In this document: in pieces, positions 10,801 through 25,800 of the stretch
How the letters are laid out: every line of letters starts with the position of its first letter
Numbering within the stretch: position 1 is the stretch's first letter
Assembly (NCBI GenBank): GCA_031769625.1
Contig: JAUIMM010000135.1
Location: forward strand, 3,724,001 to 3,788,000
Direction of reading: 5' to 3'
Length of the DNA: 64,000 bases
From: Taudactylus pleione
Lineage: Eukaryota > Chordata > Amphibia > Anura > Myobatrachidae
Position numbers and translations under genes: made by a program
Notes under the pieces: model-generated
Told to the model about the DNA's origin: nothing
Database searches by the model: none
What the model saw: the letters and a program-made list of their open reading frames with translations, nothing else

Positions 10801-13783
10801 TGCGGCTGCCCACAAAACTAACGGAACGCCTCCGTTTATGTAGCCAATCCCCCCGCCCCGCCCACAAAACGGGGCGAGCTGTCGATCAACATTGACAGCC
10901 GCCTCTTTTGTAGTGAGCTCTGGAGCGAGAGAGTTTCTCTCTCGCTCCGGGGCTTGCGCACGCGCAGTGCGACCGCTGCACGTGCGCAGGGCCTTAACAT
11001 CGACCCGGTTGCGAGCACTCAGCGCTTGCAACCGGGTCTGAATGAGACACTATGTGTGTACCCAGCAATGGCACGATACATTGCTCCATCCGTACACACT
11101 GTATGATGCAGCAGACGACAGTGCGGTGTGTAGTTCCAGCCTCATTTAGCAGCATGACTTTGTTCAGCTCATCGTCCCATCTGTGGTGCTGTGGGCACGC
11201 AGGTGTACACACTATGCGATCCACGCGATATATAGTTCTGATCCGCGCCATAAATTATATATTGTGACATGGATCGCATAGTGTGTACCCAGCTTAAGCC
11301 ACCATATCTGTGCATCGCCATTATAGTTTCTACAAGTATGAACAGAAAGCTCACTGGAAAATATTGTAATCCTAAATAATGCATGTCATTGACATCACCT
11401 AATCCCTAGTTCTAGTTAGTTCTCCTCCTATAACTGTCAGCCAGTGGCCTCCCAATAGAATTCCCATATTTCCATAAATGAGAGTGTTGTGGAAAGACAC
11501 AGAATTATCCAACAGGCAACCAAGTCTACGTACCTTCAGATAATGGTACTACACCGCTTAAAAACTGCCAATATGTCTTGTCATTGGTATTTCCACTCAG
11601 ATTATTAATGGTTGTCACATACGGGCCCCAAACAGTGGTTTCTGTAGAAAAACTGAGTAAAGAATAACAGTTTAGTAGGCGAAAGCTGAATAAGCTCGAG
11701 AATAGGTAAGAATACTGTTTTTTTGCTGATTGGCAGTCATTACAGCCTTGTTGCTGGGCAGTTTAGTTGGTGTCAGGAGTTTAGTTTGGGCCAATTGAAT
11801 GCTTGTAGGTGTGGTCTTGATGATCTGTATATATAGGATGGTTTGCATGGTGTCAGCCTCTTTTTCAGGATCTTTTAAACCCACCATCCCACCCTTTAGG
11901 TTTGTTTTGTCCACTAACTTTTCTTTCCCAAAATTAGGAGAGGGGCAACAGGGCTGGAGTACGCTGCAGCTCATTGGCTTTATGTGGCGCAAGGAAGCAT
12001 TGTGGGGGTGCTTGCCCTCTATGTGCATGGCGAATTTGTCCTTCTATGTGCGGGGGGACCCGGCGCTTTTGTACGGAAGTGTTTCGGATTGGCCCAGGAG
12101 GGAAGCGAGACCCTTGCACCGTAAATGCGTCTTGAGGGGGGACGTATCAGTCATCTCCCGAGTTTCTTGGTTTATGCAAAAGCTAGAACTGAGCTTGCAG
12201 TGTCTCTTAGCCACCCCAATTGGTCAATTCATTAATTATAAATAAAAAGCTGTGACCTTTTAGCCGAGCTGTTGTTGTATCTGTGTCGTTATTTATTAGT
12301 TTTAGTTAAGTTAAGTTATTAAAGGTTGTTTCGAGATTAATGAGCAATAAACCAATCGATGTCTTAATTACCACTGGTCAGTTGAAAGACAAATAACATA
12401 GAAAAATACATCAGTAAGTAATTGTCACAAGGTTTATACTGCAAACATATTATTTATTTATTACCAGTTATTTATATAGCGCACACATATTCCGCAGCGC
12501 TTTACAGAGAGTATTTGCCCATTTACATCAGTCCCTGCCCCAGTGGAGCTTACAATCTATGGGTTCTATTTACTAAGCAGTGTTAGGGGACAGAGTGAAA
12601 AGTGATAAGGTACCAGCCAATCAGCTCCCAACTGTCATTTTTCAAACACAGCCTGTGAGATGGCAGTTGGGAGCTGATTGGCTGGCGCCTTATCACTTTT
12701 CACTCTGTCTCCTAACACTGCTTAGTAAATAGACCCCTATATTCCCTGCCACATGCTCACACACATACACACTAGGGTTCATTTTTGTTGGGAGCCAATT
12801 AACCTTTTGAGTATGTTTTTGGAATGTGGGCGGAAACCGGAGTATCTGGAGAAAACCCACGCAAGCACAGGGAGAATATCCAAACTCCGCACAGTTAGGG
12901 GCGTAGTGGGAATCGAACCCACGTCCTCAGTGCTGTGCGGCAACAATGCTAACCATTACACCGTCTGTAGACCTTAAGCGTCTCTACCTCTATTTGTACA
13001 TCCCCTCACGCACACTGTATACGTACATATAATAGTGAGTGAGTGAGTGAAAGTAGAGAGAGAGCTTCTAGAAAAATGCCTATGCTTATCTGAATTACTA
13101 TATTCCAGTAGTCCTAGAAATTCTCCATTCAACTGTACTCCCTCTCTGTACTGAATTTCACCAGCAGGGATGTGGCCAGCATGCTAGGCTAATGGTCTGG
13201 TCTGACATTGAATATTTCAACTGACATAATGTCAACATTGTCAGAATGTCAACACCCACGGTTATGAGGGGTATCCACTTAGCGATTTAAACAAGCGATT
13301 GCACGATAACGATGTCATTATCGTGCAATCGCTTGCAGATCGCGCATGCATCGTGTATGCATCGGGGATGTTTTGGACGGAAGCGACCCGTGATGCGCGT
13401 GCCCGCGGGTCGCTTCCGGCATCCGACATCGCCCGTACATGCAGGTCAACCTGACAATCTCGTCAGGTTCTGCATGTGCGGGGATGAGGGATGTCCCGGG
13501 ACTGAACGAGTGAACGTTCAGTCCTAGCACATCACTAGCTATACAAACGACAGCATGATTGCAATGTCGCAATCGTGCTCTCGTTTGTATATCGCTAAGT
13601 GGATACCCCCCATTAGGCTGTGTTTAGTGTTAGGGGTAGGATTAGATGACAAGTGAATGTGAAATCCCATTGTTGATATGCTGACCGACAACATTCACAA
13701 TTTCAACATTCTCCTGCTGTGGCTAAGTGCAAATCATAACAACACCTCAATGCACTATTTAGAGTAAAATTAAAAAAGTGAAC

Positions 13784-13819
<36 letters not shown>

Positions 13820-16800
13820 TAATAGATAGCTCCTCCTCCTGTATGATCATTACCATCAAATGGATCAGAAAAAAACATATAAAAAAAAAATCAAAATCCA
13901 TAAGGAACTTATAGTATAGTAATTGAACCATTCAAAGCATGTGCAAAGGTACTGTAAGTAATGTGCGTACATTGAACTGAATGAATATAGCTTATCTACT
14001 GTCTTTCACTCTTTAAATATTCACCTTCACTGTCATTCAGAAGATGAGCCAGATAATGTGTGGACCTTGTATGATGTCATATATCCAAATCATGAAGTTT
14101 GGAACTGGCCAAAACCAGCGAAAAGAGCTCTATACCAACGTGGGACTTCAGGATGATGATGTCACAGTGATAGCGTCCATATATATAGTTTCAGGAGCAG
14201 AAGATATTTTATGCACAGATGTGATCACAGGGGACATTCCTACACTGTGCTCTGGCATGTAAGGCAAGCTGTATTAATGAAGATTGATTCTGCTACTGGA
14301 ACTGTGATCCAAGTAACAGATTAATGATTTAGTCCCAAGAAACATGTGGCTGGCCAGTGTTTGGGACTAGGACATACTTGCCGTCATTGGCTCCCCCTGG
14401 ACCACCAACTAGTACTCTATAAGTTAGCTGCTGCGGGAGGAAAGTGGACGCCGGAGGGCGGGGCCCGGCAGGGGTTCGCATGGGTGGTCACCATCCCAAG
14501 AGAGTAGACACATATGACTAGGACCGAATGAGCAGGACTCTGCTGGCTTCATTCTGGTCTATTTGGGAAGGAAACCTGTTAGAAAAAAAAGGTACGCACA
14601 ATGGCCATAGCGTTCATCTTCCACTAAGATGTCACCTTACCTGTGTGATAAATTCACAATGTGAACAGAGGGCCTGATTCACTACCGATCGCAACTGCGA
14701 TTATGCACGAAATCGGCTGATTATTGTGTTCTGCACATGCGTATACATCGCAGTGCGTGTGCACGAATCGGCCATTGCAATCGGGATTGCGACCGCAGTG
14801 ACTATGCAGACTTATCGCAGAGTGATTGACAGGAAGTTCCATTTGTGGGAGGTGACGGGGGGGGAGGCAAAACGCAGGCGTGCCAGTGTGTTTGAATGCA
14901 GTTGCATGGGCGTCGATAAATTATACACCCTACGCAGCCTGAGCACTCCTAGCATGCGATGAAGTTAGCAATTCCAGAGTAAGGTCAGAGGTGTTGCTAG
15001 TGTGCTTGAGGCTGCGATGGTACTGATGGTTTAGCAGTCTTGCTAAACATTACGGATGTGTGTAAGGCAATGGGGGCGTCCTTTTGTAGTGCTGAGACGG
15101 CATAGCGATCGCAGTGGATTAGCATGAGACTATGTGCGTAATCGCTTTGCTGCCAGCGGATATGCACAGTACAGACCATACTTGCTGACTTTAGAAATGT
15201 CCTCTCCGGGAGAGGCCCGGAGAGGAGATGCATATAGGCGGTGATAGGGACCGGGATGTACTATTTACGTCATTAGGCCCCGTCACTCATGACGAAATGC
15301 AGCGAATCATGCACATGTGAATAGGGGCAGGGCCACATGATGCAATTATTACAGAAGCCCCGCCCCTCCTCATGGACCGAGATTCCCAGTAAGATTTGCT
15401 CCATTCTGCCCACTTCACTATAAACTGAGCGGGATGTGGGACGAGTGCCCACTCTTCCGGGGGTGCAGGAGGCTACCTGAAAAATCGGGAGCCTCCCACA
15501 AGTTAATCTGTCATTTCGCGTAGCGTACAGTAAGTATATGTGACAACGAATACTTGCACATGTCCAGCTTGGATTGGGTCAGTCGTTTATTTATTTTACA
15601 AGTACGGGGATGCTACGGAGAGCGGTGCCAGGATGGCAGGATGGAGGTGAGTATGGGATCTTTTTTCCAGGTACTCCCATTGGATTCTACATGGAAAAGT
15701 GGACAGAACAGCTGGCAGCAGGTAAGTATGTGTGAGTGAGGTAGGTAGATATGTAATAAAGTTTTACTATACACGGTGTGTGAGTGTTGTGGTTACTTAA
15801 CTATTTATTTTACAGTGGGGGTACGGGTGCCGGCCGTGCTGGTTTTAAATATAGGGGGTCCCCTATGCATTTTTCCCCCCTATATTTAAAACCAGGACTG
15901 GCCCTGCAGCCAGATGCTGGTTCCTAAAGTACGGGGGAATTTTAGGAACCAGGACTGGTTGAGCAGCCCAGGGCTGGTTATGTCTTTTGGGGTGGGGGAC
16001 CCTACGTCATTTTTTTAAAATTAACCATTACAGTACTGATTCAATGCAGAAACATACACAAATCACACTGATCTGTGTATGTTTCTGACAAACTCGCAGC
16101 TCAGAAGGTGGTCTATTTGAAACTTCAATTTAGCTGTGAGTTTGCTACAATTACACCCGAAATTGTAATCTCGATTCTTGGTAAATTCCAGAGTTGTATC
16201 TTTTTCATGAAAAGTACTTTCGAGTTTGGCTGATGGTGAGTTTATTCAAGTTTGCAATCTCACCCGAGTTTTACAGTGATAAGAGAGAAATCTCTCCCAA
16301 ACTCACCCGAGTTTATCTTTAGTAAATGTGCGAGCTGAAAAAAAAGGCCTAAACTCACCTGAAATTGCCATCTCGGCCAAACTCGAATCTTAGTAAATTG
16401 ACCCCATACTTGCCGACATTATATATCTCCTACCCAGGAGAAGTCCAGGGAGGAGATTCTGTTGATTACTTTGGGGGACGGGGCCACAGTGTATACGTAA
16501 TTAGGCCCCGCCCCACCACAGTGAAACAGCATGATTTGCAGTTAGGGGGAGTGGCTAAATGACGCGATTAGTGTAATTTTAGCCCCGCCCCTTACTCGCA
16601 GACCTGAAAATTCCCGATTAAATCTCCCTATCCTGCCCACTTTACTAGGAAGTGGGCAAGATGCGGGAGATATGCCTACTCTTCCGGGGTTGCGGGGATA
16701 CCCGAACAATCGGTAGCCCCCCACGATTTTCGGGAGAGTAGGCATGTATGATCTACCCCTATGTGTTTGTCTCATCAAACCACACCATCCAGCATCTGAG

Positions 16801-19800
16801 CTGTGCCTCCCCTTACCTGAAGTGCGTGTCAAGCTGAGCTGCCTTCTCCATAACCACCAACAGAATGGATTCCTCTTTCACAGACACTGTAATAGAGTAC
16901 GTAAAATGTGTCCCTATCAGGTCATTTTGGATGGTGTAGACCACTGAGATCATAGGAACTATATAGGAGACAAAACCAAAAGGTATTGTAGGCAGGGATT
17001 AAAAGACTGAAAAAACAGTAACATGAAAAGTAACCATAGTTAGTAGAGGAATATATATAGAGCCAGAAAGCATACCAAAGACAAACACACAGCATAAAAA
17101 AATCAAGGAAATGCATAAAAGTTCACTAAATACATTTATTTTTTAATATTACTTATTGACATTTATTTATATAGTGTTAGCATTTTACATTGCGCTAAAC
17201 AATTGGGATCAATACTGTACATTAATATTATGCAACCAGAGCTGGAAGCAAAGCAAAAAAAGCAAGTAACCATGATGCAAAGCAAGGGGAGCCAATACAT
17301 ACATTTTTGTTGCATTCAGGGTAAATACTGGCTGCTGTTGCATGTAGCCCACAAATGCTTTATTTTTACACTGCAATTTAGATGTGAGTTTGGACCATAC
17401 TTACTGACATTGTGGCTGCTCCATCCGGAAAGGGGGCTGCCAGGTCGGTGCAGCTGGGAGCATGGGGGCGGCTGAAGTGGGCGGAGCGGGGCAGTGCCAG
17501 CGCTATCGCGGACCCTCCCCTCGCTTTATAATGCCGATATTACAGCATTACAAACCAGTCGGTGGGGCTACGATGAAGCGATTTAGCACAAATCGCGTCA
17601 TCGTCCCCGAACCACCCACTTTCACGTGCGGTCGCGGGGGGCCGCTGTACAATACGGGGGACTTGCCTACTCTTGCGGGGTGCCGGGAGCGGCATGCAAT
17701 TTTTGGGAGGCTCCCGACAGTCTCGGGAGAATATGTAAGTATGGCTTGGACACACCCCTCCCAAATCTAAATCTCTCTGCACATTTTACATCTGCCCCAC
17801 CAGCAGTGTAACATGGTTTTCCCAAGGTGAAAAGTACTGTTCTTTTTTGCTTTACTCCAGTAGAGTGCTAAATTAAGTGGCACTGGCAATAGGCTTTTTT
17901 GAATCTTTTATTGCATTATTTTATGTTGTATATGTGAATATATGTCTCACCAGTTGTGTAATTATTGTGATATGCTACATTGTTATAATAAGATTGTCTG
18001 ATAGACAAGCGCACCTTGTTTATTAATTGTTTTTTCTTTTCTACCCTGTAAATGTGGTTATCAGATGGATTTGTCGACATTCACAAGGTTAACACCAGAA
18101 TGTCTAAAATGAGAATGTAGACATGATCTTTAGGTCAACAATCACCATGTAGATATTCATTTAGGCCGACATATGTTTCTTTGTTGATTTTTAGGGATAG
18201 GTTTAGGATAAGGGTTAGGATAATGGTAAGGTTTAGGGTTAAGCTAAAAACAATATGTCGTCATTCAGTTGTTGACATGTTAAATATCGACTTTCTGATT
18301 GAATCGACATTTTAAAAATGTTGATTTTAATACATCTCTACATATTGATTGTTGACCCAATGACCATGTCGACATTCTGACTGTCGAAATCTAGAACCTG
18401 TCAACATTCTGACATCAACAACCTGAATGGCGACCATCTGTATGTCGACAAGTCATACCATACCTACGTGCGCGCTATGTATTACAGGTAGGATTGTACT
18501 TTTGCAGTTGTCCGCCCCTGTGTGATCGGTGATCCTATAAAGGTGCAATGCAGCTATAAACATACACCAAACCTGACCTAATGGCAGAAAAGAAAGCACA
18601 TATAAACCTGGTTTCCGCATCATGCATCACAATTTGCATGCGAAACATCCCGCCACTCATCGCATGCATGCCAGTGTCAATTATGCCAGAGGAAAATTGC
18701 AAAGGACAGCTGTCTCGATAAGAGCTGTCCTTTGTGAGAGAGAAACTTTCAGGTTTATGGCCCAGAAGTCCCTATGCACATGCGCAGAAAGCCGCTTGTG
18801 CCACCAGGGGTGATGGGGGGGATCCAATCTCACAGAACTTTATGGAAAGAAGCCCATAGGCTTCTATCGGGTAACGCCATCTAAAGGTTCACCAAAGTTC
18901 AGTGAGGGCGTGCTGACGGCACTCCGAGCTATGTATAATAGAACGTATACGTAAAAATGCTTTTTTCTCCGGCATATATTTTGCACTTAGCTGATGGTTG
19001 CTGCAGGCATGAACTGATGATGATAACGGGTAAAAATCCAAAATGTGTACAACTCTGCATAGGGGCAAATTTACTGTACACAAGTGCCTGATTCCTGTCA
19101 AACCAGGTCCCATGCTGGTATCATCTACATCAGTGATATGGGACTCACAGCTTGGTCAGAGCAATTCATATTGTTAAAATTTCCATAAAGAAATGTGCAG
19201 TTAAACAAAATATAAATATAAATTGCTAAGGGAGTCAAAATATTTTTTTTTTCAAGAAACGCCTGTGTCCTCTGTACAATATCTCCTGAGAGCAGATTAC
19301 TTGTACTGCCTGATGCCATAATAACAGCTCGGGGAATCTGCCCCTGGTACCATGTGTATATGTAAGAAAGGCTCTCACCATTATCTCCTGGGCACGACAT
19401 CCCTTTCACAGAGAGATAACTTTTACCCCAGAGGAACGGCAGGACCTGTGCAGCAGATATGGGAATGGAGAATTTCCCCTGTGGTATCAGATTTATGACT
19501 GCACTTATTGTTTGGGGACAAGCCCAGGAGGCTGCGGGATAGTAAGCCTGGGCAGCTGTCAGAGCCTAGAAAACATTATTAATTATCATATTAATATGTA
19601 ATAATTATAATAATGATCATATTCATAATGCATTACTACATCATCTGAGATCACTATCGATAAAATGTGTTAGTAGATATTGTGATTTATATATTATAAA
19701 ATATTGACAACAGGGAGAACATGCTACACTGCACAATATATAAAAAAGTAACTAAACATGTACAAAAATAAAGTTGACATTAAATAAACAAAATAAAATC

Positions 19801-22142
19801 TTTATGAAGTACTCATGAATACATGTAACACAACAGAATGAAGGAGTAGCGATCACTCCGGAGACGGAGGGGCAGTCAGGAAACAATGATCCATTAGCTG
19901 TTACTTTGGGAAGGGGAGTAGTCAGGAGAAGTACATGAAAGGGAAAGGGGATTGTTGTTGGCAGTCAGATTTATCTGTGTTAAAATAGACTTTACTCTGT
20001 AACAGGAAATTAATTTCAAACATAGGGCTCTTGTTCCATTTTATCTATTAATCTATAAATTCCCTATAGGTAAAATAATTGAGAATTATCACCATACAAA
20101 ATATTTATTGAAGTAAATATCTGTAATTTCTTGTGCTCGTTCTTCGAGGCATCTGATTTTTTTTATCTGATCCAGCCATTGATATATGGACATGGTATGA
20201 GGGAATCTCCAATTTTGTGGAATAAGACTAATAGCAACGATGACAAAAGTAAGTTCTTAGATACTTACAGTAGGACTTTCATTATAATGAAGAAGGTAGA
20301 TCATGGGATCAAAACTAACCCGCAATTAAGGTATTTGGCAAATATGATTCAGTTTACCTCTTAATGAATTACCTTCCCAGCATAAAAAGGATGTATCTAA
20401 TGCCATCTATGTAGGTTCTGTACACATTCCTACTCCATAGTAAAGGTATAGAGGTAATTATAGAAACCCTATATAAGGTTTATACAGTGGTAAAAAATGT
20501 TTTTTTTTTATTAGATGGTATTATATATATTTTTAGCCATAATAATTTTTTTATGTCAAGAATACATTTTATATACAATCATAAGGTACTGCTATGGGGA
20601 CAAAATCTGCCACCTTATATGCCAATATTTCCATGGGAAGGGAGGAATCAAAACATTTTAACACACAAGAAATTGGAACATTATATGCTATAAACATTAC
20701 ATAGATGATGCAGTTTGGAAGGCACAGGAAATGAGATACAACATTTTATCAATTAACTCACAATAATTGGAATTTATCACTTACTTATAAATGTAACCGC
20801 AAATTTATTGACTGTCTGCATCTAAATCTTGTGATTAATAACTCAGATAAAAAAGACACTAATATTTTTTTTTAAGTGGATGCCAACAGCTTTGTGTTAT
20901 CAACCAGTTGTCATCTATCCAAATGGAAATGGAATATGCCTTATTCCAAATTGTTAAGACTGAGAAGGAATTGCAGTCAAACATTAAAAAATATTAAACT
21001 ACATATAATTTCCTAATGCAGAGATTCGTTGATAGGGGTTACACCTGTAAACAATTTTAAACATCTTTCAGAAAGCACTGATACTAGAGAGATCTCAATT
21101 TTTGAATAATCTAATCCAAGAAAAAAAGACAAAAGGAGATTGTGCAGAAGCCTTTATAACCAAATTAAATCGCAAATTCCCATAAATTGAAAACATATTA
21201 ATATATACTGGAAAATATTATTTAGTGACCCTTTATTGGGCACTCACTTATTAAAAATACATCCTCATGTATAATATAATTATTTATCTATAGATTGTAA
21301 ACTATAGTGTTGACCACTAGAGCTCCCCATTAATGTCTGCTTATAGTTACTGTAATTTTTGCTTCACTGGTTGATATTTAACATATCAAACATTTGGGAT
21401 ATATAGATCTAATTGTATCTGTTTTTTTTTTAATTCAACGTGAATTACCTGCCTTTTGTTTTAGAATTTAACGGTAACCATTGCCTCTTTTCTGTATTGG
21501 AATGGTACTTTATATTTGGTTATGAACAATAAATATATGTAGATTACATCTGTTATGGGAGTAAATAAGTTTATTCTATTTATTCTGCTAAAAAAAAAAC
21601 TTGAAAAAAATCACTTTCACTAAAAGAAATTTCTCAAAATATGCAAGTGCCATTTGATTAATAATGGTTTCATGATTATTTATGGCCACATGTTTGCCCT
21701 TAGTTGTGTCCATAGCAGTGTTTTTAACATGGGCATAGTCACTCGATCTTCATGTGACACAACCAATTTTTTACCCAACGTATTTGAGCTTTGGTGGATT
21801 AAACCCATTATAAAGTTTGAGTAAAAAAAATGCATTTGGTATCCTCCCAAGCCTCTTCCGGATTTGTCTCTCATCATCATCATCATCATCATCAAAAGAC
21901 TAGGCATAGCCAATCAGCTGTCCCGTATCAATCTCAAAGATCGATATGGGATCTGCATCGTTGTATTTAATTCAGTGAAAGTAATAATAAACTTTTCCAG
22001 GATCAATATTAGTTACGTGCATGCGCTGTTGTGGAGTTAGGAAATTGTCACGCATGTGCCGTATATTGGTCATGAAGATCAATGTTTCTGGTAGATTGAT
22101 CTTTGATGTCCATATGTGATATATTACTAATTACTAACACTG

Positions 22143-22219
<77 letters not shown>

Positions 22220-22783
22220 GTGTCAGTAGCAATTGACTCAACCACTTCATTTTGATATAAATTTAAAATTTAATTAATGGCCAGATCTACCTATAGTCGA
22301 TTGTTAGTAACATATTTTTTCTTTCCTGTCTACAGTGTGGTACTAAGAAGCTACCCTGGTGTGGTTGTTGAAATTCTCCAGCAAACTGAGGTATCAACAG
22401 ATAAACTTGTTATTATATAAAGAAATCAGATTCAGGGGCACCGAAAAGGGTGTGGAAGCAGGTACTTATTACCTGGGTCAGTGACCGCCCACACTGCTTC
22501 ATCCACTACCGCTGGCCACGTTGGTATAGCAGGCAGCAGCAGCTGCTCATCGGGCAGAGAGAGAGGAGACTGTTGGTCCTCTTGCTGCCCTATGTGCCGC
22601 AGCAGCTGCGGTTATACAGGTTCATCCAGTTTTTTTTTTTGGGGGGGGGGGGTGACCATGTCTCCCCAGAATTGGCCATGCCTACCACAAGTACCCGGAC
22701 CCATCAGAGCTTTTGACTCCCCTGAATGGGTTTACATATTTTCAAATATTTTTTTCTTTGCTGGTGTATGAATTATTGAACTG

Positions 22784-22819
<36 letters not shown>

Positions 22820-22821
22820 TA

Positions 22822-22874
<53 letters not shown>

Positions 22875-25800
22875 TTTAATGACTGTAATAACCACAATAG
22901 TGCTTATCTGAATGTAGTGGCAGACATCGACTACCAAGTATCCAACATTTTTCGCTAAAGGCATGGGGTCTTTCAGGTGGAATGTGGTTAATATACTGAC
23001 GGATGGGATTCCAGTGGTTAGAATACCTGCGCCGGAATACCAACACCTGTCAGAATCCTGGTGCCGGCATCCGGACTGCCAGAATCCTGAAGGTAAGTAG
23101 CGGGGTTGGAGGGAGGGTTAGGGTGATGCACTAAGGGGGAGGTTAGGTTTAGGGAGCTGGAAGGTGGAGGTTAGGTTTAGGCACTGGGGCAGGTTAGGGT
23201 TAGGCACTGGGGAGGGAGGGTTAGGGGAATGTTTAGGATACAGACCGAAAAAAAGTGTCGGTATTCTAACCCTGTCAGGATTGTGACCGCCGGGATTCTG
23301 AAAGCCGGCATCCCGTACCCATCCCCTTTCAGTCTACCTCAGTGTGATTATTACTTTTTTGACATATATTTGCATACATAGAATAATTTTCTTTTGTAAT
23401 ATAATATAAATCTGGATGATGAGGATCTCCCCTCTCAATAAGTATAATAACACTTGTGATTGAGGACCTATGAGTTCAAAATGCCTTCTGGAAATCAATA
23501 AAACAAATTATTAAGTGGAATTTATTCATATTTATTATCGCACACATATTCAACTCCACACAGTTAGGGCCGTAGTGGTATGAGGCAGTAACGCTAACCA
23601 TTACACCATCCGTACCTGGCCAGCCAGTCCAGTGCTGTAGATGTTCCCAATTAGTCCATTGTTCTGTGCTGCTATGATCAGGTTCAGCAGTGTAGTCAGA
23701 GAGCTCTTTATTAACTTATCTGTCTTAGTGGGTACGTTTTCCATCTGAAGCACACACGTCAGTCCCATCACTGCCACAGCTGCTGTATCTGTGAGCACAG
23801 TGTTATGGGGAATTAAAAAACAATCAGTAAATTTTGAAAACGTAACAGTTTATGATAAATGTCAATTTTGAAAAACAGTTCACAAACTCACAAGATTTTG
23901 TCTACGTAGAGAAAAAAGTGAGCCATAATGTAAAATCAAATATTTTACTAATATTTTATTATTTTGATTGTAATAACAACCTTTTCTCATGGATAGCACA
24001 ATTTAAAAAAGTTACTTTTATATAGATATTATTGAGATAAAAAATCTGTACATTAATATAGGGTCCATTCCAAAATTACACCTCACCTTTTTTTTGCATG
24101 TTTGCACTTCCTTTGTGTTAGTGGAATTACTTTTTTCTTTACCCTACCCAATAGAATTTTATGTTTTTATTTTTTGCAGTACATATGGATTTATTTCAGG
24201 AAATATTTAGTAATCAACAAATCCACTTTGCTTTGGCTCTTATTTACTTCCACAAAATTAATCAGCCAGAAAATACTTCTCTATTTTTTTGTGTGTTATT
24301 GTTGGACATAATACAACGGAATTATTTTCTTATTTAATTCTATTTTTTTCTTATTTCTTTTTTAACCTTATTTCTTATTTATTTATTTTTCTCCTTTCTT
24401 TTTATTTTTTTATTTTATATTATTGGTTTAGCAAATGACAAGATGTGTGCAACATCAGAGCTTTAGCTGTTTTTTGGCCTGATTCAGAGAAGGATGGTAA
24501 AGTAGCCACAGTCACAGCCACTCTCTCAATAGCGGTTGTGGGAATATACAAATCGTACTCGCGTTGATGCTCCACTATGCAATGGAGTGTACGAGTGGTG
24601 AGACCACGTTCAGCGTGGTTTGTGCATTTGCAATGGAGTTTGTAAATATACCAACATTAACGCATTGGCCCCACCATCAACATTTGCTGAATGCTAGGGT
24701 CTACTCTAGCTAGTCTCCTCAAATCCAACTAAACATGGCCTCTGAAGCATTGTATTTGCAATAGAGAACCCAGCAGCCTTCCCAGACACGCCTGTGACAC
24801 TCCTATAATACGCCCATGAAACGGACCCTTTTTGCCATCACTTTAGGACACTTCCCAGTCTTCATCCTAAAATGACCAGAGATCGGAAACCCTTTCTCAA
24901 ATGTTAGCAATACCGTATGCTATTGCAAACCGCATCGCACATGATGGTTTGCGCCATATCATGTAAGTGTTTTCAAGACTTTTTGGGCACGTGCAGTAGC
25001 AACACATCTATCAACTACGTAAATATCAGCACTATTGTAGGTCCATCTATGAATACAGTAAGTCCTTTTGACATGCTCTATCACTATGGGCACTGTGGGT
25101 CTTGCTGGGCCACTTAACATAACAGGAGACCAAAATAAATATGTTTTCAAGTTAAAACAAAGTTACTGCAAAACTTGTTATAGTCACATCTACCCACAGG
25201 AAATAAGAAATTGTATAGACCACAATATAATTTTTAGAATCTAAATTGTAGCTGCACTGTTCTGTAAAGAATAAAGGTCAGTATTAACATTTTGATCCAC
25301 AAGACAACAATCTGAGATCACTTTTCCCATCTGCCTAGGAAGTGATGGGGGGTAAGAGGTGTATCAAACTTTGGAGAGGGATAAAGTACTAACCAATCAT
25401 CTTCTGTCATTTTATAGGCTGGTTTTTTTTAAATTACAGAAACTGATTGGTTGGTACCTTATCTCTTCACTTTATCTCTCTCCAAGAGATATGGGTTGGG
25501 TATGCTTAAAAGCCGTCGGTTTTAATCCCGACCATGGAAGCCCGAGACATCATAATTCCGATGCCGGCTGGTAAGAATCTTAACCCCCCCTAACCCTAAC
25601 CCTCCCTTGGGGTGTCTAATCCTAACACTTGGGGGGTGGTGCCTAACTCTAAATCCCCCCCGTGGTTGCTAACCCTAACCCCCCACCCTGCACCCCATAC
25701 CTAACCCTCCCAGGGGGGGTGGCTAACCCTAACCTCCCCCCGGTGGTGCCTAACCCTAATTCCCCCTTCCCCTAACCTAAACCTAACCCTCCCGGGGGGA

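Noticed and set aside
11534..11641. Exon 8 starting at the nearer CTACAG acceptor
   Set aside because: It breaks the reading frame with exon 7. The CTCAG acceptor 11 nt upstream restores phase and the family sequence.
12898..12970. tRNA gene on the minus strand
   Set aside because: A and B boxes are present, but it continues into a SINE tail and lacks a cloverleaf acceptor stem that I can support.
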